Below, one piece after another: positions 24,501 through 30,406 of a stretch of DNA of 34,053 bases. The DNA comes from a virus, in IMG/VR virus record IMGVR_UViG_3300028364_000090, positions 1-34,053 of that record. One strand, given 5' to 3'. The notes under the pieces are model-generated. The model searched no databases, had not been told where the DNA came from, and saw only the letters and a list, made by a program, of their open reading frames with translations. Position numbers and translations under genes: made by a program. The stretch's first letter is position 1; each line of letters begins with the position of its first letter.

Positions 24501-26410
24501 ACTGCTCTATCACCAGCTTCGTATCTATAATCAATAATACGACCAATTGCTCCTGAGTTTTTACCTCTCACTACCTTTCCGGGAATAATATCAGTGTTTT
24601 CCGGATTAGCTTGATCAATAAATCCAAGATTATCATTCGATATGTTGATTTTGTAAGTAGTTTGACCATCAACAATAGCCGGCGCATTTAGTACACCGTC
24701 ATTGATTACGTCAAGAACAATATCAAATTTAGCACCAATAGCTTCATCTGCTGAAGTGTCAGGTACTTCACCTAAATCAATAACCTGTGCAACACGATCT
24801 TGATACAGTATAGATGGTGCTGTGTTTGTTAAGATAAATTGTGTTACCAGTGTCTTAGCATATTCAATACCAGCAATAGTCTGTATACGCTGTGAACCAA
24901 TAGCACGTTGCGCACTTACGTTTGAATAATATCGTATACCAGACCAACGAGATAGATAGTTTGCATTGTTACCCAGCAGCGCATCTAAGCTAACACTGTC
25001 TAGAATATATCCAACATCTCGTTGGCAGATTTCTTTACTATAACTGTTGGCGAAATCAGGGAATGTAGCATCAATATAACCTGTAACTTCTTTGGCTACA
25101 AACTCTTTGTTTTTCAGAATCAATGTTCTAGCATCTATACGTCCTAGGATAGGACTGGCTATGCCAGCTGTAACAATATTTGCAGCGGCAGCACCATTAT
25201 TAAACGTCATAGTCTGCAGGTACGGACCGGGTTCAAACGGTGCAGCTTCTATCAGTTCTTCGGCTTTTTGAGCCGCAGCATTAATAGTACGGAAGGCGTA
25301 ACTAGGAGCGCGACCTTCTTTACCGTCTGGGGTGAATGTTTGTAGATCATTTCCACTGGTACTTACAAATAGGTTTACTTGACTAGATGCAGCGGCATTG
25401 TCTACATACAGTTTTGTAGCAGCCTGTAGGTCATCTGGACCATTTGGAAGACCTGTGCCTGCTAGTTCACCTGGGTGATCAAACAGATTAAGCGCACCAG
25501 TCATGTTGTCGCCCTGACGACGAACTGCACTCTTTCTAGGAATAGCTACATTGCTTAACCAATTGCCCGGCAAACTAGGATCATATGCTGCGTCAGTGAT
25601 AGTAAATGTGCCGGTACCACCACTCAGTAGTATGCGCCCAGTGTTGTTGATAGCATCAGCTTCGCTGTTGTAAAACGCCAGAGTATCACCGTCTACAACT
25701 CGGATAAACACTGAACCTTCGTTGGTTACACCAAATGGTTCTGTTCCTATTGTGCGAAAAATAAATTCAGCACCATTAAACGCATCACTCAGTCCGTGAC
25801 TCGGCGCAACAAAATTACCCAAGCTTAGGCTATTAGCTGTAACTGTGTACTGTGTTGCGCCAACAGGTTCGTCAGCTAGACGTATGCCGCCGCCTGCCAC
25901 TTCTTTTTCTTGATAGTTTCTATCGGCGAAACTTTTGTTAATAACTAGATCGCCTATATCAAAGTCAGTGCCATATACTGAGTTAAAAGTATCAACGGCT
26001 GCTTGACTAACTGTTATACCTGCAATAGGCTGTGTTGCTGCGTTGAGAGGACCGCCCAGTGTTGGTTCTGGATCGTTAGAAACACGAGATACCAGCTGTC
26101 TAACAATCAGCTTACCGTCAACGCTAAAGTCAAAACCAATTGTGTCAACTCCGCCATCCAGTGCATTGTCTGAGGCAAGTTCTAACAAGTTTAATCCACT
26201 ACCATCTGATCTTACTGTGGGTACTTTGTTTTCGTTGCCTTCGTAGGTGTTTGGCGTATCACTTAGATCAGTAAAGCTGATCTGTCCACCGATACCAAAC
26301 ACAGCATATAGTTCTTGAAAGTTATTATTTACTTTGCGAAAACTTTCGCGAATGCTATCGCCAGTACCGTCATTACCTTCTACACCAATGTCAACTTGTT
26401 GTCTTGCCAT
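18575..26410 (-). CDS. Giant tail-fibre/adhesin-like protein (2611 aa)
   Basis: The longest gene here, a probable distal tail or fibre protein. Residues 2-38 carry the docking module (VDIGVEGNDGTGDSIRESF, then NNNFQELY). A DLSDTPNTY...DGSGLNLLE module follows. Two TKxYVD segments (QAATKLYVDNAA, DAATKAYVDNAA) are typical of fibre shafts. Blocks such as RTINAAAQKAEELIE and CQRDVGYILDSVSLD recur in large marine T4-like fibre proteins. The last 120 residues (YADLAENYLADADYEPGTVVVF, then HRVAGVVTTNPAHLMNS, GRVPCKVIGKVQKGDMLV and GVIEVVVG) form a conserved C-terminal domain. It is somewhat like the self-cleaving or chaperone ends of other phage appendages, and no catalytic claim is made. The frame is open throughout. 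The ATG follows GGAGCG, 13 bases after the iscA stop. Confidence 0.85.
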   Translation of the reverse strand: MARQQVDIGVEGNDGTGDSIRESFRKVNNNFQELYAVFGIGGQISFTDLSDTPNTYEGNENKVPTVRSDGSGLNLLELASDNALDGGVDTIGFDFSVDGKLIVRQLVSRVSNDPEPTLGGPLNAATQPIAGITVSQAAVDTFNSVYGTDFDIGDLVINKSFADRNYQEKEVAGGGIRLADEPVGATQYTVTANSLSLGNFVAPSHGLSDAFNGAEFIFRTIGTEPFGVTNEGSVFIRVVDGDTLAFYNSEADAINNTGRILLSGGTGTFTITDAAYDPSLPGNWLSNVAIPRKSAVRRQGDNMTGALNLFDHPGELAGTGLPNGPDDLQAATKLYVDNAAASSQVNLFVSTSGNDLQTFTPDGKEGRAPSYAFRTINAAAQKAEELIEAAPFEPGPYLQTMTFNNGAAAANIVTAGIASPILGRIDARTLILKNKEFVAKEVTGYIDATFPDFANSYSKEICQRDVGYILDSVSLDALLGNNANYLSRWSGIRYYSNVSAQRAIGSQRIQTIAGIEYAKTLVTQFILTNTAPSILYQDRVAQVIDLGEVPDTSADEAIGAKFDIVLDVINDGVLNAPAIVDGQTTYKINISNDNLGFIDQANPENTDIIPGKVVRGKNSGAIGRIIDYRYEAGDRAVSVATTDEIEVQLLEPFEFEEGEELEYGNIVRETQITIRVESGIYEEDYPIRVPANVSVKGDEFRRCIVRPKQRVSQSRWANTFFYRDAEFDDLILGKSNIEAVAFDPQTNASRTPGTYSVSLWTTDKLGKDAEFDITIGGDGAITDITITNAGKDFQHGERLTVSDNLLGSGGATSITFTIANVPNGIEYINPLTGRADGYFGYHYLTQPEKLKNIGEGYENIGNWETAALSLIDNREFIQEQVVNFVEDQYPALIGSAGYSRPAWARDAGSIVDALVKDLRNGGNEFSLEAQGQFNASTVAAGTETQKAASIEYIATIGKRIIRGLAPVTIYGVSPEFTFDDFNGDGDPAQWQSSRTYRLGNVVKFTTGLGVTSYYTPTKEHISGSTFSTGEIAEFWRVIDGPSVVLQNLINTVKFAFNAEYNPPLRNDEMDVFLMNDATIVRNLTVQGHGGFMCVLDPEGQVLTKSPYIQTGSSFSKSLNKQAFRGGLFVDAFVGNSAVQVTEKVDGNAFRLRIQSLGSPTEPQGLFVRRPQTPSAFYVDGRRFQIDAVTAYDKNAGTAELILSRNSNNGTGFTGLTSLLGTGVDLDDFSTPIPLTLQTAGNRSILGNDFTQVNDLGYGLVAANGALSEMVSMFTYYCYASYYAKNGAEIRSLTGSSCYGEFGLVAEGSDPNEIPDSIALYQDMTQPAKAFDVDAILTLTGPVILEAGEEITQTLTGAVGKIAVSTSQTGGSNVLYITDISGAFDTTNELSITGPITGDSTVTALGANSVPIIVDSNGYDNPVEGLSVYVYDMQDAPSNRSEVNIYHPTRPAFARYEVANAEIVQHVVGEYADLGASDYTKTTVNAGASGFVFTLTKTIDAGYRATFQVAEDGRDYTVGDTFVVTGDKLGGETPTNDCTVTIDAVALADGAVTEVSASGTIAVEASTPMYSGKVYKLNFSTGDATFSANGLLEIVPFNTSIVYYRNQTHIISDLARPDVLTIRPSTALTFDENPDFVYRSISFLTSDSLGDDLPTNTSQAGLDSSYDFIRLTIDPAKAQEVALANTGTTKGGTAGDTVLAIKLADTNEIFRLNNNARTPEANRPAGWTADSLTIESPIVTWAGKKHYAFNYRGVGVGNIVEEPGEDNIYAIVDLVDYDTINQTDATGIASTVVLGSELVTLRAGLKAGATGSVTVNISTCRATGHDFLDIGTGGFNSSNYPNVIFGEPGEKKEANEVIEKGKGRVFYVSTDQNGIFRVGRFFAVDQGTGTVTFSASLALSDVDGLGFKRGVVITEFSTDTAMVDNASDTVPTESAVRGYVNRRLGYDVTGAPVANKLGPGVLAPNGAVPMTDNLNAAGNTITNLSAPVTASDAATKAYVDNAAGGLDEIQDLRSVEYNQYDVGQLLVATGFKKLIVSAGSVVGGPFERGNEISGTITGATGLIVDVKTDTVLEGAVVEITYTPLTGEFSDGRPAGLSLDPDIIRVIGGTQGLVIDGPVDEWANGVANPASDILITTNREVTVVGSTVTDRFTTLNFQINPNSIVNSDVNAGANIAQSKLNLNAATTRSNAISISQADLGVAAFDSIVFANTDGWITIADGQLPLKKIQRIQDGNVLGNWSGDSSDNDIDQIPFSTVIQEGGGLADVDFTSIVTAVSDPGEALIKTGAGTYGISNVTTTGEVNSIVKTRANGSVQANSLILGGDSTYEILALDTTTVVFKTPAQGEILRAVGGSGGVSPTFPTVEIPGSVNIAGTGVSESVLQNQSTLNGESRLAVDWIYSSFIEAAGEKGSASTGLAIGAGTGVTTTGQVAIVTGDSGTSSSVTPFIFSSTGVTPDTDNAYDIGSASRKYANIYATLFRGTATESYYADLAENYLADADYEPGTVVVFGGTAEVTINTEKDTHRVAGVVTTNPAHLMNSHLKGDHVTGIALTGRVPCKVIGKVQKGDMLVASAIPGYAMVNNTPGVGTVIGKALEDKTTTDRGVIEVVVGKH

Positions 26411-26423
26411 TTAAACGCTCCAT

Positions 26424-26786
26424 TTATTCCGTAAGTTGTGGAATTTTATCCATATCAAAATTTACACTAACGCCACAGCCACAGCTTGATTTTGCATTAG
26501 GATTTCTTATCTCAAAGTTTGAACCTACTAGACTACGCACATAGTCAACTTCAGTTCCTATCAAAAACATCAAGCTGGTTGAACCAATTACGAATCTACC
26601 ACTGTCAGCTTCTATTATTTCGTCACCGGGATTTAGATCTGAACTATCTGCAACAGTTCCCCAGTCATATTCAAAACCAGCGCAGCCGCCACCTTTTAGA
26701 TTAAGGCTTATAGCATAACAGTTATTTTCTTCGCATAGTTTGTTTATCTGTGCTTTGGCTGTTGGTGTAAGTGTGCAAATGCTCAT
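26424..26786 (-). CDS. IscA/ErpA-like iron-sulfur carrier
   Basis: A 120-residue A-type Fe-S carrier. The three ligand cysteines are in place: Cys35 (GGGCAGFEY), and Cys102 and Cys104 (SSCGCGVSV). Such proteins accept clusters from a scaffold and pass them to apo-enzymes in the cytoplasm. Homologues (HesB-like) are known in marine T4-like phages. Here it heads the tail-fibre operon behind its own late promoter, 13 bases before the giant fibre gene, so it is made late with virion proteins. The phage-encoded ferredoxin at 2224-2571 is one possible client. The stop overlaps no gene. Confidence 0.9.
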   Translation of the reverse strand: MSICTLTPTAKAQINKLCEENNCYAISLNLKGGGCAGFEYDWGTVADSSDLNPGDEIIEADSGRFVIGSTSLMFLIGTEVDYVRSLVGSNFEIRNPNAKSSCGCGVSVNFDMDKIPQLTE

Positions 26787-26799
26787 ATTTTACCTCTTG

Positions 26800-26829
26800 T
26801 TAACAATATTTATCGTATGATTTTATAAT
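26800..26829 (+). promoter_or_regulatory. Sigma70-like promoter for the plus-strand zinc-ribbon gene
   Basis: TTAACA (26800-26805), an 18-base spacer and TATAAT (26824-26829) lie about 20 bases before the plus-strand ATG at 26848. The leader would be very short, and no Shine-Dalgarno is visible. The site overlaps the late promoter that faces the other way. Confidence 0.5.
26807..26814 (-). promoter_or_regulatory. T4-type late promoter for iscA and the fibre operon
   Basis: GATAAATA on the minus strand, 20 bases before the iscA ATG, in the divergent intergenic region. It is the furthest upstream late box of the tail block. Confidence 0.75.
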
Positions 26830-26847
26830 CTTAATGTAAATATATGT

Positions 26848-27135
26848 ATGTTCATAAGAGAATTTACAGAGCAAACCCGGCACGTTAGACGCAGCAAATT
26901 AGGCACAGAACACGAGTATTATCGCAGTTGTACCTATATAGTGTTTCGTTGTGACTGTTGTGATCAAGAATTTTATCGTGCTAGAGGATCAATGGATCCG
27001 AAACGATTAAGCAATAATTATTTTCATGTGTGCTCTAACTGTGATGCTAAACGTTTCGCTCAAAAGAAAGGCATAGAACGCAAGCAGGTTTGGAATCTAC
27101 ACGCCAGCAGCAATATTCCTATCAGCAAATTATAA
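26848..27135 (+). CDS. Small zinc-ribbon-like protein
   Basis: A 95-residue protein, one of only two plus-strand genes here. It has two pairs of cysteines (FRCDCCDQEF near residue 35, VCSNCD near 67) spaced as in a zinc ribbon. It is rich in Arg, Lys and aromatic residues (TRHVRRSKLG, YYRSC, RLSNNYFH), consistent with nucleic-acid binding. No family name can be given with confidence. It runs divergently from iscA and ends one base before the stop of the 24-residue gene on the other strand. Transcription probably starts at the TATAAT at 26824. Confidence 0.7.
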   Translation: MFIREFTEQTRHVRRSKLGTEHEYYRSCTYIVFRCDCCDQEFYRARGSMDPKRLSNNYFHVCSNCDAKRFAQKKGIERKQVWNLHASSNIPISKL

Positions 27136-27210
27136 TTATTTGCCTTTGGAACCAAACTTAGTTGATGCTTTTAGGTTACCTTTTTTCTTAGTTGCCCATG
27201 ATTTAGCCAT
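27136..27210 (-). CDS. Tiny basic peptide (24 aa)
   Basis: An open frame from ATG 27210 encodes MAKSWATKKKGNLKASTKFG and four more residues (SKGK). AGGAA stands just upstream and the start is one base past the stop of the 58-residue membrane gene. The peptide carries eight lysines and no acidic residue. The position, ribosome binding site and biased composition favour a real gene, but its shortness limits certainty. Confidence 0.45.
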   Translation of the reverse strand: MAKSWATKKKGNLKASTKFGSKGK

Positions 27211-27211
27211 A

Positions 27212-27388
27212 TTATTTTTCCTTTTTCCAAATAGTCCATGCTCCGTACGCAATAGCACCATAGGCTACTACTGTGCCGATTGGTTCTATCACAAGATATG
27301 CAACGCCTGCGCCTATCAGTATTGCACCGTCCCATGATGTTCTTTCGCGTACTCTAGCCAGTATCCAATTTTTTGCCAACTCAACCAT
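27212..27388 (-). CDS. Small membrane protein (58 aa)
   Basis: The ATG at 27388 encodes MVELAKNWILARVRERTSWDG, then two hydrophobic segments (AILIGAGVAYLVI, TVVAYGAIAYGAWTIW) and a KKEK end. I recall small proteins with an RERTSWDG start and an AYxAIxYGxWT end in marine phages, without assigned function. A basic head and tail with a membrane hairpin would fit a holin-like or membrane-associated role, unproven. AGAAGAG precedes the start. Confidence 0.6.
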   Translation of the reverse strand: MVELAKNWILARVRERTSWDGAILIGAGVAYLVIEPIGTVVAYGAIAYGAWTIWKKEK

Positions 27389-27418
27389 CGTTTCTCTTCT
27401 CCCTCTACTAATTACTTA

Positions 27419-27426
27419 TATAAATA
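27419..27426 (+). promoter_or_regulatory. T4-type late promoter, plus strand
   Basis: TATAAATA, a perfect T4 late box, 22 bases before the ATG at 27448, with AAAGGAG between. It is the only late box in this window that faces the plus strand. Confidence 0.75.
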
Positions 27427-27447
27427 GATTGTTAAAGGAGATAGACG

Positions 27448-27654
27448 ATGATCACATGGTTAAAAAAACTTTTAGGTACTACTACTCCTGCTGTTGCAGC
27501 ACCTGCTACAATTGCTACTCAGGTAGTTAAAAAAGTGTTGCCAGTAGAAACTAAGCCTACAAAGACAAAAAAAGAAGTCACTAAAAAAGCCCCAGCGGTA
27601 AAAACCGCAGAGGCTCCTAAAAAGCGTGGACGTAAGCCTAAGGACGCGAGCTAA
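27448..27654 (+). CDS. Small basic AT-hook-like protein (68 aa)
   Basis: A Lys/Ala/Pro/Thr-rich, largely disordered 68-residue protein. It has a short amphipathic start (MITWLKKLLG), a run of PVETKPTKTKKEVTKKAPA repeats, and a terminal KKRGRKPK that resembles an AT-hook (R/K-G-R-K-P). Binding to A+T-rich DNA is therefore possible. A perfect late box and AAAGGAG lie upstream, so it is likely made late; DNA packaging or condensation would fit but is inference. Its 3' end overlaps the convergent 95-residue gene by 17 bases. Confidence 0.65.
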   Translation: MITWLKKLLGTTTPAVAAPATIATQVVKKVLPVETKPTKTKKEVTKKAPAVKTAEAPKKRGRKPKDAS

Positions 27655-27925
27655 CTTGATTAATTAGCTGTTCAATACTACGTTCTTGACGAGCCTGCTT
27701 TCGCTCTAATACGGTGAAAGCGGCTCGTGTTTTTTTGAGTTGTTCTTCTAAACTGCGAACATATTCCAGTGTGGGTATTTCTTTGTTAGATCCGTCTTCA
27801 GCAACCATTGTAAAACGATCAACACCCTGCGCTCGTAGACCACCTGCTACACGGTTAGGATTTTTATCAGCCTGGGACTGTGTCTGGCTGGGGCTGCGTC
27901 CATACATCTTGTTGAGATAGCTCAT
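27638..27925 (-). CDS. Late small coiled-coil protein (95 aa)
   Basis: Not recognised. The ATG at 27925 is chosen because AAGGAG lies upstream and a late box (CATAAATA) precedes it; a GTG further up lacks such support. The N-terminus (MSYLNKMYGRSPSQTQ) is polar and Gln/Ser-rich. The middle contains GVDRFTMVAEDGS. The C-terminal half is a heptad-like helix (YVRSLEEQLKKTRAAFTVLE) that predicts a coiled coil. Its first 59 bases and its promoter lie inside the 3' end of uvsE. A structural or scaffolding role is plausible. Confidence 0.6.
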   Translation of the reverse strand: MSYLNKMYGRSPSQTQSQADKNPNRVAGGLRAQGVDRFTMVAEDGSNKEIPTLEYVRSLEEQLKKTRAAFTVLERKQARQERSIEQLINQVSSRP

Positions 27926-28961
27926 TTTGTTTCTCCTTAAAGTATTTATGTAGCTCACTGTTGGCTAAGTTTTTGCATTTTGCCTCGCACATGATATCAG
28001 CTGTATCCAAAAAACTCATTGCCCAGTCGTTAGCTGCTGAGTTAGGATAATAGTCACTGTGTGCTCTAAGCTTCTGTTTCTTATGACCTGCCGCAAGCAA
28101 TGCGGGCATATCGGGCAAACTATCATGTGCAAAGTCTAAGGGTAAATGTTCATTACGACTGTAGCTGTAATGTATAGCCGGACGCACGCCTCTCCAGCTG
28201 TCAATCACACGTAGATATCTATCATCTGTGGGCTGAATGTATTCACCTGTGCGAATCCAGTGATGATGTATGTCGAGAACGAGGGCAAGGTCTCCTTCAA
28301 GTTCAAGGCTTGCGTCGAGTCCCCACGAGTTTTCGTCGTTCTCAATTGTAATAACATTTCGCGCCTCTGGAGATAATCTTGAGAGGACACGTTTGATACC
28401 GGATGGACCTTGTCGACCCGAGATGTGGACGTTGCATTTAAAATCTTGGAATGATCGTCCGTAACCCATGCAGCGGATGAGAGTGGCGTGATATTCAAAT
28501 TCTTCAATGCTCCGTTCTACTATTTCTTCATTGTCGCTTGCAAGTACAGTAAATTGACCAGGGTGCATACTGAGTCGTACATCCAATGCTCTTGCTGCTT
28601 CGCCTACAGCGCCGTAGTGTTTCTCCAAATAAGCAACAACATCAGCACGCTGCCAGTAGTAACTCCAGTCACGCTGTGTATAACAAGGAAGCTGGTTACT
28701 GCCCAGTCTGACCATTCTAAGTTCAGGCGGAAGACTTCCCACATACTCTACTAGTCGTTTTGCTGCGGCTGCGTTGTGAACCATGATGTCCCACAAACGT
28801 TGTTCTGCAACATCCTTACTCTGTCTATTTAACCATTGTACTGTTGTACACTTTTCAGTCAACGGACGTTGAATTTCTTCTAGTACTTTTTTCTTTTGTG
28901 TTTGATCTGGATGTAAAAATTTACACGCAAATCCTATACGTTGTATCGATTGATCTGTCAT
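27867..28961 (-). CDS. uvsE: UV damage endonuclease UvsE
   Basis: A 364-residue TIM-barrel nuclease of the UVDE family that nicks DNA 5' of UV photoproducts and starts an alternative excision repair. Visible family blocks are IQRIGFACKFLH at the N-terminus, SMHPGQFTVLAS, NVHISGRQ, the metal-ligand ITIENDENS, LVLDIHHHW, and HSDYYPN followed by MCEAKCKNLA. The ATG at 28961 is preferred over an upstream in-frame start because the protein then begins at the family's usual position and a consensus promoter stands at 29033-29005. It helps a surface-water phage survive sunlight. Confidence 0.93.
   Translation of the reverse strand: MTDQSIQRIGFACKFLHPDQTQKKKVLEEIQRPLTEKCTTVQWLNRQSKDVAEQRLWDIMVHNAAAAKRLVEYVGSLPPELRMVRLGSNQLPCYTQRDWSYYWQRADVVAYLEKHYGAVGEAARALDVRLSMHPGQFTVLASDNEEIVERSIEEFEYHATLIRCMGYGRSFQDFKCNVHISGRQGPSGIKRVLSRLSPEARNVITIENDENSWGLDASLELEGDLALVLDIHHHWIRTGEYIQPTDDRYLRVIDSWRGVRPAIHYSYSRNEHLPLDFAHDSLPDMPALLAAGHKKQKLRAHSDYYPNSAANDWAMSFLDTADIMCEAKCKNLANSELHKYFKEKQNELSQQDVWTQPQPDTVPG
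27943..27950 (-). promoter_or_regulatory. T4-type late promoter inside uvsE 3' end
   Basis: CATAAATA on the minus strand (7 of 8 to TATAAATA), 18 bases before the ATG at 27925, with AAGGAG in the short leader. It lies within the uvsE coding sequence. Confidence 0.6.
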
Positions 28962-29004
28962 GATATGCCTCTGAGTTTGCCTAAAATTTGTTAGCTTAGT
29001 GTAT

Positions 29005-29033
29005 ATTATAATATCGTTAGCGCCAGTTGTCAA
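29005..29033 (-). promoter_or_regulatory. Consensus early promoter for uvsE
   Basis: TTGACA (29033-29028), a 17-base spacer and TATAAT (29010-29005) are a 12 of 12 match to the sigma70 consensus, 44 bases before the uvsE ATG. The -35 box lies inside the last codons of the glycosyltransferase-like gene. Confidence 0.85.
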
Positions 29034-29820
29034 CCACCCATTGATCCTTACAGTTGTGTGGATTAGGATCGCCGTGAAATACAGCAATACTGGTTTGATC
29101 TTTTACTGTGGGATCTCCCGGTGTTAAAAAGTCTCTAGCGCCTCTAGGTTGATTATCAAAACGGGGCTTGCTGCGCATTTCCCATTTGTAGCTTTGTATC
29201 CATTCTTCAGGCCAGTATTCAAAATTGTTTTTGATAACATAGCGTATCCAGTCTTGATCTCCAAAATGTCTCCTAGTGATATTTTTTGGATCTTTGACGA
29301 AATCTGTGTACACTTGACTGTGCTGACCTGTGGTCAATCTAAATACCGAACTGTTAAACTTGTCATACTTTTTAATAACATATCTGTTAAAGTCTCGTAT
29401 GATACAAAACTTGCCTTCTTCATAGGTAAACAAAGTGTCAATATTTCTAAAGATTATCATGTCTAGATCTAAAAATAGTATAGTACCCCTAAGTCCTAGA
29501 CCAGGGTTAAAAAACATGGGTTTGAACCACCAACCAGTGACCGGCAGTGTGGGCAGCGGTTCTATACGAATGTTAGCATCTATGCCCTGTGCGTTTTCTG
29601 TAAAACAAACAAACTCGTAGTCTATAGTAAGATTACGTTTGACCATCTGATATAAATTGTTTACATATTCTGGTCCGTATTTGTTGCCATATTTTAAACA
29701 GCACACATAGCGATTGATATTTCTCAACGGCGCAGGTGGGATAACAACTGGAGAAGACTTCTCAGCCTTCTCCGTTGCCTTGCGGGCTTTGCGTTCAGTT
29801 TTGGTTTCTTCAACCTTCAT
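29017..29820 (-). CDS. GT-A-type glycosyltransferase-like protein
   Basis: A 267-residue protein that would transfer a sugar from a nucleotide donor. A Lys/Glu-rich start of about 25 residues precedes a GT-A-like core: RYVCCLKYGNKYGPEYVNNL, FVCFTEN, GWWFKPMFF, then FLDLDMIIF with the DxD motif at Asp118-Asp120, and later FHGDPNPH as the closing block. The ATG at 29820 overlaps the QueD-like gene by 11 bases; ATG 29841 is also possible. Neither has a strong ribosome binding site, so translation is probably coupled. The target could be modified phage DNA, a virion protein or host surface sugar. Confidence 0.75.
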   Translation of the reverse strand: MKVEETKTERKARKATEKAEKSSPVVIPPAPLRNINRYVCCLKYGNKYGPEYVNNLYQMVKRNLTIDYEFVCFTENAQGIDANIRIEPLPTLPVTGWWFKPMFFNPGLGLRGTILFLDLDMIIFRNIDTLFTYEEGKFCIIRDFNRYVIKKYDKFNSSVFRLTTGQHSQVYTDFVKDPKNITRRHFGDQDWIRYVIKNNFEYWPEEWIQSYKWEMRSKPRFDNQPRGARDFLTPGDPTVKDQTSIAVFHGDPNPHNCKDQWVVDNWR

Positions 29821-30307
29821 AGATTGCTGAATTTGCGTCATGCTCAAACACTTCTGCACTGACCAAACGCACACTGCTTTCTACTGGATAGCGACTGTGC
29901 TTGTTCTGCTTCATTTCTTCCAACAGTTCTGCCATTTTGTCGTAGCAGATTTTAGCAAACATTTCGCAGCCAACACCTTCTACAATACGCAGATTGATTA
30001 TGCCTTGATCGTTGTATCCACCTGTGATTGCGTTGAGCGACTTGAATGTATCCAGTTGAGGATCATCATATGCAACCACTGTTGTATGGTCAAACATCTG
30101 TTCACTCCACTCTTTGAACAGCTTTAGTCCACCAAAGTCCATGACCCAGTTTCTACTGTCCAGTGTATCAGTCTCAAAGATCAGTTTGATACCAAGTGAG
30201 TATCCATGCAGTAAGCTACAATGACTGTGTGTAGCACGCCACTGACGGAAGCAACAGCTTAATCCTCTGTCAGTACCATATGTTTTAGTCGAATAGTATT
30301 TTGCCAT
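29810..30307 (-). CDS. queD: QueD/PTPS-like 6-carboxytetrahydropterin synthase
   Basis: A 165-residue member of the PTPS/QueD family, which converts dihydroneopterin triphosphate toward 6-carboxytetrahydropterin, the first committed intermediate of 7-deazaguanines. Visible sites are the zinc and catalytic region HSHCSLLHGYS (His27, His29, catalytic-type Cys30, His34), the DFGGL-K strand, the catalytic MFDHTTVV Asp-His, and the C-terminal FEHDANSAIY with the conserved Glu. The usual HGH is HGY here, so one zinc ligand must differ. Other pathway genes (queE, queC, folE) are not in this window. Its own promoter stands at 30406-30378, and AGGAGT precedes the ATG. Confidence 0.88.
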   Translation of the reverse strand: MAKYYSTKTYGTDRGLSCCFRQWRATHSHCSLLHGYSLGIKLIFETDTLDSRNWVMDFGGLKLFKEWSEQMFDHTTVVAYDDPQLDTFKSLNAITGGYNDQGIINLRIVEGVGCEMFAKICYDKMAELLEEMKQNKHSRYPVESSVRLVSAEVFEHDANSAIYEG

Positions 30308-30377
30308 TTTTATACTCCTAGTTTAATGGAGTGTGCGGAATATTTAGAGTGGGTCGAACACATAGTCCACTACAGTT

Positions 30378-30406
30378 AATATACTATATATTACTTATGC
30401 TGTCAA
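30378..30406 (-). promoter_or_regulatory. Sigma70-like promoter for queD
   Basis: TTGACA (30406-30401), a 17-base spacer and TATATT (30383-30378) precede queD by about 70 bases. Short arms ACAGTT/AACTGT (30372-30377 and 30405-30410) flank it. A weaker late-like TCTAAATA lies at 30341-30348, 34 bases from the ATG. Confidence 0.65.

Noticed and set aside
26393-26415. A late-like AATAAATG just before the 2611-residue fibre gene.
   Set aside because: Only 6 of 8 bases match, it sits in the iscA stop, and it is too close to the start codon to leave a leader.
27644-27666. AGCTAA/TTAGCT inverted repeat between the convergent genes as a two-way terminator.
   Set aside because: The stem is six A+T-rich pairs with no U-run, too weak to call.
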